Source: Litorilinea aerophila (lineage in GTDB: Bacteria; Chloroflexota; Anaerolineae; Caldilineales; Caldilineaceae). From it: a DNA stretch of 64,000 nucleotides. Made by a program: the position numbers and the translations under genes. The notes beneath the pieces were generated by a model. The model saw only the letters and a list, made by a program, of their open reading frames with translations, was not told where the DNA came from and searched no databases. Location of the stretch: NCBI GenBank assembly GCA_945897075.1, contig CAMDEX010000004.1, positions 1 to 64,000 of the forward strand, read 5' to 3'. Shown piece after piece: positions 9,230 to 18,947 of the stretch. Position 1 is the first letter of the stretch, and each line of letters opens with the position of its first letter.

Positions 9230-10369
9230 ATGCTACCCGAAACAGCCGTACCCGTCATCTGGCTCGTCTCCCCCTACCACACCGGCAGCCACCGCGCCTG
9301 GGCCGATGGCTACGCCGCGCACAGCCGCCACCGGGTTGTGCCGCTGACAATGGCGGGCCGTTTTTGGAAGTGGCGGATGCAGGGCGGCCCCATCGAATTG
9401 GCGCAACAGGCCCGGCGTCTGTTGGCCGAGGCAGCGCCGCCGACGGCCATTCTGACGACAGATATGCTCAACCTCTCCGTCTGGCTGGGGCTGCTGCGTC
9501 GGGAATTGCCTGCTGATGTGCCCATTTTTCTCTATATGCACGAAAACCAGCTCACCTATCCGCCCCGCCCGCACGAAAAACCAGACCTGACCTATGCCAT
9601 GACCAACTGGCTGAGCCAGCTTGCCGCCGACCGGGTGATCTTCAACAGCGACTACCACCGGCGTAGCTGGTTTGGCGCCTTGCCCGCTCTGCTCCAACAT
9701 TTCCCGGATTACACCCATACCGAGCAGGTGGAAGCCGTGCAACAGCGTTCCGTCGTTCTGCCCGTCGGTATCCGTTGTGAGGCGATTGACGAAGCGCGCG
9801 TCGGGGTGGGCGAACGGGGGGAAGAGTCGCCGCTTATCCTGTGGAATCAACGCTGGGAGTATGACAAACGACCGGATCGCTTCTTTCGCCTGCTTTATCG
9901 TCTGGCCGAGGCGGGCATCGCCTTTCGTCTGGCTGTGGCCGGGGAAAGCTTTCGCCGCCAGCCAGACGAGTTCGAGGAGGCCCGCCAACGGCTGGCGGAG
10001 CGGATTGTCCAGTGGGGATTTGTAAAATCGGCCAGCGCCTATCGGGAGCTGCTCTGTCGCGCCGATCTGGTCATCTCTACTGCGGATCACGAATTTTTCG
10101 GCATCAGTATTCTGGAAGCGATTGCGGGGGGCGCTTTCCCGCTGCTGCCCAACCGGCTGAGCTACCCCGAACTGATCCCGACAGAATTACACCTGGCCTG
10201 TCTCTACGAAGATGAGGACGATCTCTACGCCAAAGCCGCCCACCGTCTGCGCCATCCCCATCCTGCGCCGCCTGCGCTCCAGGCTTACGTGCGGGCGCAT
10301 TTTGACTGGCCGGTGGTCGCAAGACAGTATGACGTGGTAGTCAACTATAATCTGTTTGACGCAACGTAA
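9230..10369 (+). CDS. tRNA-queuosine alpha-mannosyltransferase-like glycosyltransferase (DUF3524/GTDC1 family)
   Basis: [85 protein letters not shown] match GTDC1/QTMAN motifs. Confidence 0.82.
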   Translation: MLPETAVPVIWLVSPYHTGSHRAWADGYAAHSRHRVVPLTMAGRFWKWRMQGGPIELAQQARRLLAEAAPPTAILTTDMLNLSVWLGLLRRELPADVPIFLYMHENQLTYPPRPHEKPDLTYAMTNWLSQLAADRVIFNSDYHRRSWFGALPALLQHFPDYTHTEQVEAVQQRSVVLPVGIRCEAIDEARVGVGERGEESPLILWNQRWEYDKRPDRFFRLLYRLAEAGIAFRLAVAGESFRRQPDEFEEARQRLAERIVQWGFVKSASAYRELLCRADLVISTADHEFFGISILEAIAGGAFPLLPNRLSYPELIPTELHLACLYEDEDDLYAKAAHRLRHPHPAPPALQAYVRAHFDWPVVARQYDVVVNYNLFDAT

Positions 10370-10503
10370 GCGTTCCTGTAGAATCGGTGTTAGCTGCTTT
10401 GTTAGACAGGTCTGTTGGGCGCGGATAGAGTAGTGTTTGATGTGATGCGGTCGCGGGCCTAGTCGCGGAATTTTTTCAGCTATGAGTCGTTTTGGGAGGT
10501 GTT

Positions 10504-11658
10504 ATGAGTCATTTGAGTAAATTTGAATCTATCAAAGTGGAAGGATACCGGCGCTTATCCTCTGTCCAGCTTGAAATGCGGGATTTGACAGTCATGATTG
10601 GCGCGAATGGCGTCGGTAAAACATCATTCTTGGATGTCTTCTCGCTCTTGGCGGCATCTGCAAAAGGCCAATTGCTGGAAGAAATTGGCGGTGGATTGGC
10701 GGGGATACTAACTCGCGATCAAGCCGATCACCTTGCGATCTTCTTGGAAATGAGCGTTTTGGGGCACGCCCCTCTCAAATATCAGCTTAAGTTAGCCCCG
10801 GTTAGAGGTTCTTCTTATGAAATCAGTCAAGAGAGCTTAACCCAGCAAAATGATCCCAATGCACCTCAACCTCAAAAATATATTGATTCGCGCAGCTTGA
10901 ACATCAAATATTTTAATGTTCAGACACGCTTCTTAGAGTCGCCTAACTGGGAACACAACCCTTTTGAGACGTCACTGTCGCAAGTTCCCAAAATGTATCA
11001 ACAATCGGAAAATCTAAGAAGGCAACTGGCGTCATGCACTTTTTATGGCGCATTAAGTGTTTCTCCCAGAAGTCCGGTGCGTCAGCCACAGGATATGCGC
11101 CCGGCAAAATTACCTGGTGCAAATGGAGAAGATCTGGTTTCCTGTTTATATGATCTGCGCGAGACTGATTATGAGCGTTTTGAAATGGTAGAAGATACGC
11201 TTGCGGCTGCATTCCCTGATTTTGAAAAACTAAGTTTCCCGCCAGTTGCAGCAGGAAAATTGTCTATGACCTGGAAGGACAAGAATTTTTCTAAGCCTAT
11301 CTACGTGCATGAACTGTCAGAAGGCACATTGCGTTTTTTGTGGCTGGTAACGCTTCTGCAAAGCCGGGAACTGACAGCGATTACATTAATTGATGAACCA
11401 GAGGTGAGTTTACATCCCGATCTACTGAGATTGCTTGCCGACCTGATGCGAGAAGCATCAAAACGAACCCAGCTAATCGTTGCAACCCACTCGGATAGAT
11501 TGATTCGCTTTTTGAAACCGGAAGAGGTGTTAATCTGCGATGCGGAAGAGGGGCTAATGACTGTCACTTGGGCTGACAAGCTAGATTTAGCGCAATGGCT
11601 GGCGGACTATAGCTTGGACGAGGTTTGGGCGATGAATTTAATGGGGGGACGTCCATGA
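10504..11658 (+). CDS. AAA_21-type ABC-class ATPase
   Basis: Walker A IGANGVGKTSFLDV, LSEGTLRFLWL signature, DEPEVSLHPDLL Walker B, IVATHSDRLI; RBS GGAGG upstream of ATG 10504. Confidence 0.85.
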   Translation: MSHLSKFESIKVEGYRRLSSVQLEMRDLTVMIGANGVGKTSFLDVFSLLAASAKGQLLEEIGGGLAGILTRDQADHLAIFLEMSVLGHAPLKYQLKLAPVRGSSYEISQESLTQQNDPNAPQPQKYIDSRSLNIKYFNVQTRFLESPNWEHNPFETSLSQVPKMYQQSENLRRQLASCTFYGALSVSPRSPVRQPQDMRPAKLPGANGEDLVSCLYDLRETDYERFEMVEDTLAAAFPDFEKLSFPPVAAGKLSMTWKDKNFSKPIYVHELSEGTLRFLWLVTLLQSRELTAITLIDEPEVSLHPDLLRLLADLMREASKRTQLIVATHSDRLIRFLKPEEVLICDAEEGLMTVTWADKLDLAQWLADYSLDEVWAMNLMGGRP

Positions 11659-12251
11659 AGATTGCTGTTTTGGTTGAAGGGGCCACAGAGACGGCTTTCA
11701 AGCCAACTTTGCAAAACTTCCTCAAACCCCGATTACAACAAATGCCTCGTTTGCGCTTTATACCGTATGATGGGCGCATCCCCAAAGAAACGAAATTACG
11801 GCGAATTGTTGAAAATCTCTTGGAAACCCATGACGCTGTGATTGCATTAACGGATGTTTACACAGGCACTGTGGATTTCGTGGATGCGTCCGATGCAAAG
11901 ATAAAAATGGCAGCTTGGGCTGGGCACAACCCTAAATTTTATCCTCATGCCGCGCAATACGACTTCGAAGCTTGGCTTCTGCCCTATTGGTCAACCATCC
12001 AAGAACTTGCTAAACACAAGAAAACAGCGCCGTCAGGGCCACCTGAACAAGTTAATCACAGCAATCCGCCCTCCTATCGGATCAAAGAAATTTTTGAGCT
12101 TGGTAAGAATCGGGACAGTTACATTAAACCACGCGAGGCCAAACGCATACTGGAGAAGAATGATCTGCTCGTATCTGCTCAAGCATGTCCTGAATTGAAG
12201 GCGTTCTTAAATACCATTCTATCTCTTTGTGGTGAGGCAATGATCGCTTAA
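11655..12251 (+). CDS. DUF4276 family protein (TOPRIM-like)
   Basis: MKIAVLVEGATETAF, ALTDVYTG, HAAQYDFEAWLLPYW; ATGA overlap with ATPase gene. Confidence 0.75.
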   Translation: MKIAVLVEGATETAFKPTLQNFLKPRLQQMPRLRFIPYDGRIPKETKLRRIVENLLETHDAVIALTDVYTGTVDFVDASDAKIKMAAWAGHNPKFYPHAAQYDFEAWLLPYWSTIQELAKHKKTAPSGPPEQVNHSNPPSYRIKEIFELGKNRDSYIKPREAKRILEKNDLLVSAQACPELKAFLNTILSLCGEAMIA

Positions 12252-12318
12252 TCGGAGGTTGCACCGAGTCGCGGGTTAATTCCGGTATTGGACCGCCGAC
12301 TGAAAAGAGTGCAAACCT

Positions 12319-12690
12319 TCATTCACTAATCGTCAATCGTCGCACCGCCACGGCCATCGGCCCCTTCTCACCCTCTTCCACGGCATACTCCACCAGATCG
12401 CCGGGGTGCAGACGATCCGTTCCGTCAAAGTTGGAGCGGTGGGCGAAGAGTTCCGAGCCGGCCGTGCGCGTGACAAATCCGTATTTCTTGCGCTCGTTGT
12501 ACCACTTCACCACCCCGCGCTCACGCCCGCTGGCTGGCAACAGCAGCCGACAGCCGGGGCAATGCGTTGGCTGTCCGCCGCTCTCTGCTGTCTGTTGTCT
12601 CTGATCTTCCGTCGTCCATAGAAACGAGACACCGCAGCGCTCGCAGCGCAACATCTCGTCGTTGATTGGCTTTCGTCTCATCTTCTCCAC
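12319..12690 (-). CDS. Zinc-ribbon plus cold-shock domain protein
   Basis: CERCGVSF...CPGCR then RGVVKWYNERKKYGFVTRTAGSELFAHRSNF. Confidence 0.88.
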   Translation of the reverse strand: MEKMRRKPINDEMLRCERCGVSFLWTTEDQRQQTAESGGQPTHCPGCRLLLPASGRERGVVKWYNERKKYGFVTRTAGSELFAHRSNFDGTDRLHPGDLVEYAVEEGEKGPMAVAVRRLTISE

Positions 12691-12790
12691 TCCCCCCGAT
12701 CTACGCCTGAATTTGACAATCTTCTTCTCTACTGCTACTATCCTAGCGCAAGGCGGGTGGTTGGTTCAACTTTGCCGCTGTTGTTTTTTC

Positions 12791-12862
<72 letters not shown>

Positions 12863-12967
12863 CTCTCTGATTCCGCCTCCCAACTATTTGGAGGCGGAAT
12901 TTATTTCTGGCATAAAATCAAAAAAATAAAAATCCTCCAAATACGTCCCCGCTCTCTACTGTTTGTC

Positions 12968-15833
12968 GTGTTCGCTGTCCTATCACGAAAGTATCTGAGA
13001 ATGACAGGTCTCCTCTGCTGTGTCTTCCGCCTTCGCTTCTTATCTGTCGGGCTGTTTCTGGCCGGGCTGCTGCTCTCGGCCTGTGAAAGTTTACCCTCGC
13101 CGCCGCCCATCCCCCGCCCTGTGGAAGAGATGATGCAGGACTTCACCCTCTTCACCGATCCCGTTTCGATGCTGGGGGAGCGCCCGCCCGGTTCGGTCAA
13201 AGAGGCGGCCGAGTACTATCTGCAACTCTTTCAGCCCGGCGACCGACTGCCGCGCATCTTCGAGACGACCCACATCTACGACCGCACAGGCACTCTGCTG
13301 GCCGAGATTTTCAACGAGGGGCGGCGCACCTGGGCGGAAATTGACCGGATTTCGCCCTATCTGATTGACGCCACCATCGCCACCGAAGATTCTACCTTCT
13401 TTTTCAACTTTGGCATAGACGCCCGGCGTATTGTTGGCGCGGCCATCCAGAACGCGGAGGCGGGTGAAATTGTCTCCGGGGCCAGCACCATCACAATGCA
13501 GACAGCGCGCACCCTCTTTCTGCTGCCCACCAACCGCTACAACCAGTCAATGGAACGCAAATCCATCGAATTGGAGATGGCCCGCCAACTTTCCGACCGT
13601 TTTTCCAAAGCCGAAATCCTGGAAATCTATCTAAATCTTGCCAACTACGGCCATCTGGCCTATGGACCTGAAGCCGCCAGCCAGGTCTATTTTGGCAAAT
13701 CGGCTGCCGATCTCTCCCAGGCCGAGGCTACACTGCTGGCGGGGATTCCCCAGCAGCCCGCCAATCTGGACCTCTTCACCGACTTTGCCGCGGCCAAAGC
13801 GCGCCAGCGGGTGGTGTTGAATCTGATGGTGCGCCACGACTATTTGCAGCCAGAAGAGGCTGACGCCATCTACCGGCAGCCGGTGCGCTTGAATCCCCGT
13901 TCCGATGTGACACCCTCGCTGACACCCCATTTTACCCAATTCATTGAAGCAGAATTGGACCGCTTTCTGGTTGGCGCGCATCTGGTGCGGGTGGCTGCGG
14001 GCGGGCGTTGGGACAGTCGGCGCGCCGGGCTGGAAGTGACCACAACCCTCGATCTGCCGCTGCAGCGGCTGGCCGAACGCATCGCCGCCGAGTCGGTGAC
14101 GGCCGCGCAAGCCCAATACGGCATGTCCAACGGCGCGCTGGTGGCGTTGGACCCGGTGAGCGGTGGCATTCTGGCGATGGTGGGCAGCATTGATTTTGAC
14201 AACGAAGCCATTGACGGCCAGGTGAATGTGGCGACCAGCCCCCGCCAGCCGGGCAGCGCCATCAAACCCATTCTCTACGCCGCGGCCCTGCATCAGCCCG
14301 GCCACCGTCATCTGGGACGTTCCCGTCTCCTACCAGTTGGGCGCAGGTCTGAGCTACCGGCCGGTCAACTACGACGGGCGCTTTCACGGGCCGGTCAGCG
14401 TGCGCTACGCCCTGGCCAACAGCTACAACGTGCCCGCTGTGCGTCTGCTGCAAAGCGTGGGCGGCGAGCGGATGCTGGAGCAGGCGCACGAGTTGGGCAT
14501 TGCCAGCCTGGATCGCAGCGCGCGACAATATGGCCCCAGCCTTGCTCTGGGCGCGGGGGAAGTCACGCTGTTGGAATTGACCGGTGCCTTCCGGGTCTTT
14601 GCCAACGGCGGGCAGTATACACCGGCCAACGGTCTGCTGCGCGTCACAGACAGCCTGGGGCGGCTCTTGTACAGCCCGCCCGCGCCGCTGCAGGCCGTCT
14701 CCCCCGCCACAGCCTTTCAGCTCACCGACATCCTCAGCGACAACGCAGCGCGCACCCCCATCTTTGGGGCCAACAGTGTACTGCGTCTGCCCCTGCCCGC
14801 GGCGGCCAAGACAGGCACAACCACCGATTTCCGTGACAATTGGACAGTGGGTTATACCCGCCATCTGGTGGTAGGGACGTGGGTGGGAAACAGCGACGGC
14901 ACACCCATGCGCGGCAGCAGCGGTGTCTCCGGGGCCGCGCCGCTCTGGCGCGCCTTTATGCTGGCTGTGTTGGGGGATGAAGCGGCGCGCAGCCGTTTTG
15001 GGCTGCCCACGGCGACTGAGGAATGGAATTTTGTCCCGCCGCCGGATGTGACGCTGATTGACATCTGCCCGCCGAATGTCACCTGTCGGGCGGGCGGGGA
15101 GTATTTCAGCGCGGATTGGCTGGCGCGCACACCGCCCGGCAACCCCATCGCCGATTCGGTGGTGACGGAAGTGGTAGTGCCCACCCATCAGAACGGGGCG
15201 GGTGGCTCCTATTGCAGCCCGGACGAGGCGGGGGTCGGTGTGTCGCGCACACTTGTTAGTCTATCCAGTACGGTGGGGTTGCAACGGCCAAAGCCCCAGA
15301 CAACAGAAGGGCCGCTGGCCATAGCGCTGCGCCAGGTACAGGCGACGGACGAACCGGTGGTCACGGCTTCGTTTCAACCGGTTGTCTACTACCCCGACAG
15401 CGAACTGGAACTCTTGCGCCTGTTGGGGTCGGCGGTGGGTCGCGGCTCTTCGGTCTATGTGGGCCGCTGCGCAGATCTGAACTACTATACTGTGCAGCCG
15501 GGGGATAGCTGGACTGTCCTGGCGCGCAATGTGGGATTGAGCGTAGGGGAATTGCAGACGGCCAATCTACAGGCATTGCGCGGGAGTGGCTACCTGCTGG
15601 TGGGGGATCGGCTGCTCTTTCCCAAAGGGTTGCTGATCAATCAAGAGACGGAAAGCGTCTACCATACGGTGGCCGAAGGAGAATCGTGGACATCCATTGC
15701 CCTGCAATACGATCTGCCACTGCGTCTGCTGCTGGCGACCAACCCGGATGTGGTGCGTCCCTTCTACATTCTGCGCCCCGGCGACAGATTGCTTGTGCCG
15801 ATCAGCCTGGCCCAATCGGGCGAACTGCGTTGA
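12968..15833 (+). pseudogene. Class A penicillin-binding protein (GT51 + transpeptidase + LysM), frameshifted near 14290
   Basis: ORF 12968..14836 carries GT51 and SAIKP, then loses frame; ORF 14226..15833 continues the transpeptidase (ISPATVIWDVPVSYQLG...) and two LysM-like segments. Confidence 0.85.
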
Positions 15834-15970
15834 CGACCGCGTAGGTCGGACTGCCAGTCCGACCTACAATATGCGCCCCGGCGACAGATTGTAGGTGCCG
15901 ATCAGCCTGGCCCAATCGGGCGAACTGCGCTAACGACTTTGTAGGTCGGACTGTCAGTCCGACCTACAAT
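15771..15970. repeat. 100-bp tandem duplication: PBP gene 3' end plus palindrome GTAGGTCGGACTGYCAGTCCGACCTAC
   Basis: tgcgccccggcgacagattg...gaactgcg(tt/ct)(g/a)acgac...gtaggtcggactg(c/t)cagtccgacctacaat occurs twice with a period of exactly 100 bp; palindromes at 15841-15867 and 15941-15967. Confidence 0.92.
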
Positions 15971-16040
15971 CCGCCTTACAATGCCATTGACGGAACATTT
16001 GCTGGTCTCTGTTCGTCATATACCATAACGGTGGGTTTGA

Positions 16041-18941
16041 TTGAGCGACAAGGGGTATACGATGCAAACAGAGACAAAACGCAACCGACGAACGGAAAAT
16101 GGTTGGCGCTGGACTGTGCCCCTATGCTTGGCCCTCGTCCTGCTTTTGGGCGCTTGCCAATCCTCCAACCAATCGCTTGGCCCCCGCCCTGCGCTGGGAC
16201 TGGCGGCGGTGGTGGAAGCCTATTTGCAGCGCTACCAGCCCGGCGCGATGCCCCGTCTCTTCCAGACCACCTATCTCTATGACCGCAACGGCACGCTGTT
16301 GGCCGAATTCTACGCGGAGGGGCGGCGTTCGTGGGTGGCAATTGACCAGGTATCGTCACATCTCATCAACGCCACCATTGCCACCGAAGACGCCACATTC
16401 CTCACCAATACCGGCATAGACCCGGCGCGCATCGCCGGCGCGGCCCTGCAAAATATGCAAGGGGAGGGCGTCGTCTCCGGGGCCAGCACCATCACAATGC
16501 AGTTGGCGCGCAATCTCTTTCTGGGCTACGACGAGCGCTACGACCAGAGCCTGGACCGCAAAATTCTGGAAGCCGGTCTGGCTTCGGAACTGACCGTCGC
16601 TTACACCAAAAACGAAGTTCTGGAGATGTATCTCAATCTCCTCAATTACGGCCACCTAAATTATGGGCCGGAAGCTGCTGCTCAATCCTATTTTGCCAAG
16701 TCCGCCGCCGATCTGACACTGGCCGAAGCCACGCTGCTGGCCGGTATTCCCCAACAACCTGCCAATCTGGACCTTTTCGTCAATTTCGAGGCAGCCAAAG
16801 AACGGCAACGCATTGTCCTTTCGTTGATGGTGCGCCACGGCTTTTTGAGCGAAGAGGAGGCCAACGCTGCCTTTGCCGAAACGGTTGCGCTCAACCCCGC
16901 AACCGAACGCCAGACTGTGACTGCTCCCCACTTTGTCAACTACGTCCTCGGCGAATTGGAATCCCGCCTGGGCCAAGATTATGTGCGCCGGGCCGGAATG
17001 CGCATCTACACCAGCCTGGACCTGGCCCTGCAAGAGGCGGCAGAAGAGGTGGTGAAGACCAAATCCGCCGAGCTAAGTGGACGCTTTGACAACAACAACG
17101 CTGCACTGGTTGCGTTGCGCCCCGGCACGAATGAGATTCTGGCGATGGTCGGCAGTCTTGACTTCTTCGACGAGAGCATTGACGGCCAGGTGAATGTGGC
17201 GACCAGTCTGCGGCAGCCGGGCAGCTCGATCAAACCGATTCTCTACGCCACTGCGCTCAACGACAATCTGATCAGCCCGGCCACCGTCCTCTGGGATACA
17301 CCTGTCACTTATACTCTCGGCGTCAACGAGAGTTACCGTCCGCTCAACTACGACCGCAAGCTGCACGGCCCTGTCACGGCGCGGGCCGCGCTGGCCAATA
17401 GTTATAACATTCCCGCGGTCAAATTGCTGGACGGCGTGGGTGTGCCCCGGATGCTGGAGAGCGCACGGGCGATGGGTCTGCAAAGTCTGGCGCGCGGGCC
17501 GGAGTGGTATGGGCTGAGTCTGACGCTGGGCGGCGGCGAAGTGACGCTGCTCGATCTGGCAACCGCCTACCATACGCTCGCCAACGAGGGGCGTTTTCTG
17601 CCACCCCGCTATATTCTCACCATCAGCGATAGCGCCGGCCAATCCCTCTGGGAGGAGGACAATCTGCGCGGCGTGCAAGTCATCTCTCCTACAGTGGCGA
17701 GTCTGATGACCGACATTCTCAGCGACAACCCGGCGCGTACCCCGATGTTTGGGGCCAACAGCTATTTGGCGTTGGATCGCCCGGCCGCCGCCAAGACAGG
17801 CACCACCGACGACAACCGGGACGCCTGGACACTGGGCTACACCCGCTATCTGGTGGCTGGCGTCTGGGTGGGCAATACCGACGGGCGGCCAATGAACAGC
17901 GCCACTGGCGCTTCGGGGGCCGGGCCGGTCTGGAATGCTTTTATGCGTCGGGTGTTGGACGATCCCGACCTGTTGGCCCGGCTGGATGCGCCCACAGACA
18001 TCTCCGCCTGGGAGTTTCCTCTCTCGGCAGATGTGGAGAAGCGCGACGATTGCCCGCCGGGGTTGACCTGCCGGCAGGGCGGCGGTGAACTCTTTTCCGC
18101 AGAATGGCTGGACGCCGCGGGCGAAGCGGGACCCCTCGCCGATTCCGTTGTGCGCGTTGCCTCCGCACCCGTCTACGCTGATCGCGGCGAGGGCGGGCGG
18201 CTGGCGGGCTATTGCGGCTACGAGCAGGGCGCAACCCGCGATCTCTTGCGTCTGCCCCTGGGCTTTGGTCTGCCGCAAAAGGCGCGCGAGGGCGAAGCGT
18301 CCGACGTCAACGCGCCTGTCGCCAACACGCTTATCGCCAACACGTCTGTCGCCAACACGCCTGTCGCCAACCCGCTGGCCGCTCAACTGTCGCCCGAACG
18401 CATCCGCGAGATCGCTGGGGTCATCGAATGGAGCCGAAGCGCGGGCGTGCGCGTCTATCTTGGCCCCTGCGACGGTCTGGATGTGTTGGCGCTGGGTGAA
18501 GGGGTGCAGCTTTCGATTGATCTGGCCGCGGCTGGCCAGGAGGATACGGCGGAGACGGCCGGGGCGGGTGCGGTGGCTGTAGGCAACCCGGCAGTGACCG
18601 GCGACTATCGTTATATCCTCAACCAGCCGGTCTGGCACGATACCAACTGCCCTGGCGGTTATGTGGTGGGTCAGGTACTCAATTGGGGGGGCGCACCGGT
18701 GGCCGATGTGGGCATCGGGTTGATAGACGCTTGGGGCAACCGCTACACGGCTGTGAGCAAAGCCGGCGCCACCGACGCAGGGCGGTTTGACTTCCCTCTC
18801 TTTTCCGCTACGCCCCAGACCCTCTATCTGACTGTGTTGGATGGCAACGGCAACCCCATCAGCCCGGCGATCCCTGTCCTGCACAATATAGACGCTGATT
18901 CCTCCTTTCCCTGCCATCACATAATTGTCAAGGGCGGGTAG
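16041..18941 (+). CDS. Class A penicillin-binding protein (GT51 + transpeptidase), lipobox N-terminus
   Basis: LLLGACQSS; GT51 ATEDATFLTNTGIDPARIAGAALQN, GASTITMQLARNLFL; TP RQPGSSIKP, KTGTTDD. Confidence 0.92.
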   Translation: MSDKGYTMQTETKRNRRTENGWRWTVPLCLALVLLLGACQSSNQSLGPRPALGLAAVVEAYLQRYQPGAMPRLFQTTYLYDRNGTLLAEFYAEGRRSWVAIDQVSSHLINATIATEDATFLTNTGIDPARIAGAALQNMQGEGVVSGASTITMQLARNLFLGYDERYDQSLDRKILEAGLASELTVAYTKNEVLEMYLNLLNYGHLNYGPEAAAQSYFAKSAADLTLAEATLLAGIPQQPANLDLFVNFEAAKERQRIVLSLMVRHGFLSEEEANAAFAETVALNPATERQTVTAPHFVNYVLGELESRLGQDYVRRAGMRIYTSLDLALQEAAEEVVKTKSAELSGRFDNNNAALVALRPGTNEILAMVGSLDFFDESIDGQVNVATSLRQPGSSIKPILYATALNDNLISPATVLWDTPVTYTLGVNESYRPLNYDRKLHGPVTARAALANSYNIPAVKLLDGVGVPRMLESARAMGLQSLARGPEWYGLSLTLGGGEVTLLDLATAYHTLANEGRFLPPRYILTISDSAGQSLWEEDNLRGVQVISPTVASLMTDILSDNPARTPMFGANSYLALDRPAAAKTGTTDDNRDAWTLGYTRYLVAGVWVGNTDGRPMNSATGASGAGPVWNAFMRRVLDDPDLLARLDAPTDISAWEFPLSADVEKRDDCPPGLTCRQGGGELFSAEWLDAAGEAGPLADSVVRVASAPVYADRGEGGRLAGYCGYEQGATRDLLRLPLGFGLPQKAREGEASDVNAPVANTLIANTSVANTPVANPLAAQLSPERIREIAGVIEWSRSAGVRVYLGPCDGLDVLALGEGVQLSIDLAAAGQEDTAETAGAGAVAVGNPAVTGDYRYILNQPVWHDTNCPGGYVVGQVLNWGGAPVADVGIGLIDAWGNRYTAVSKAGATDAGRFDFPLFSATPQTLYLTVLDGNGNPISPAIPVLHNIDADSSFPCHHIIVKGG

Positions 18942-18947
18942 ACAGCC

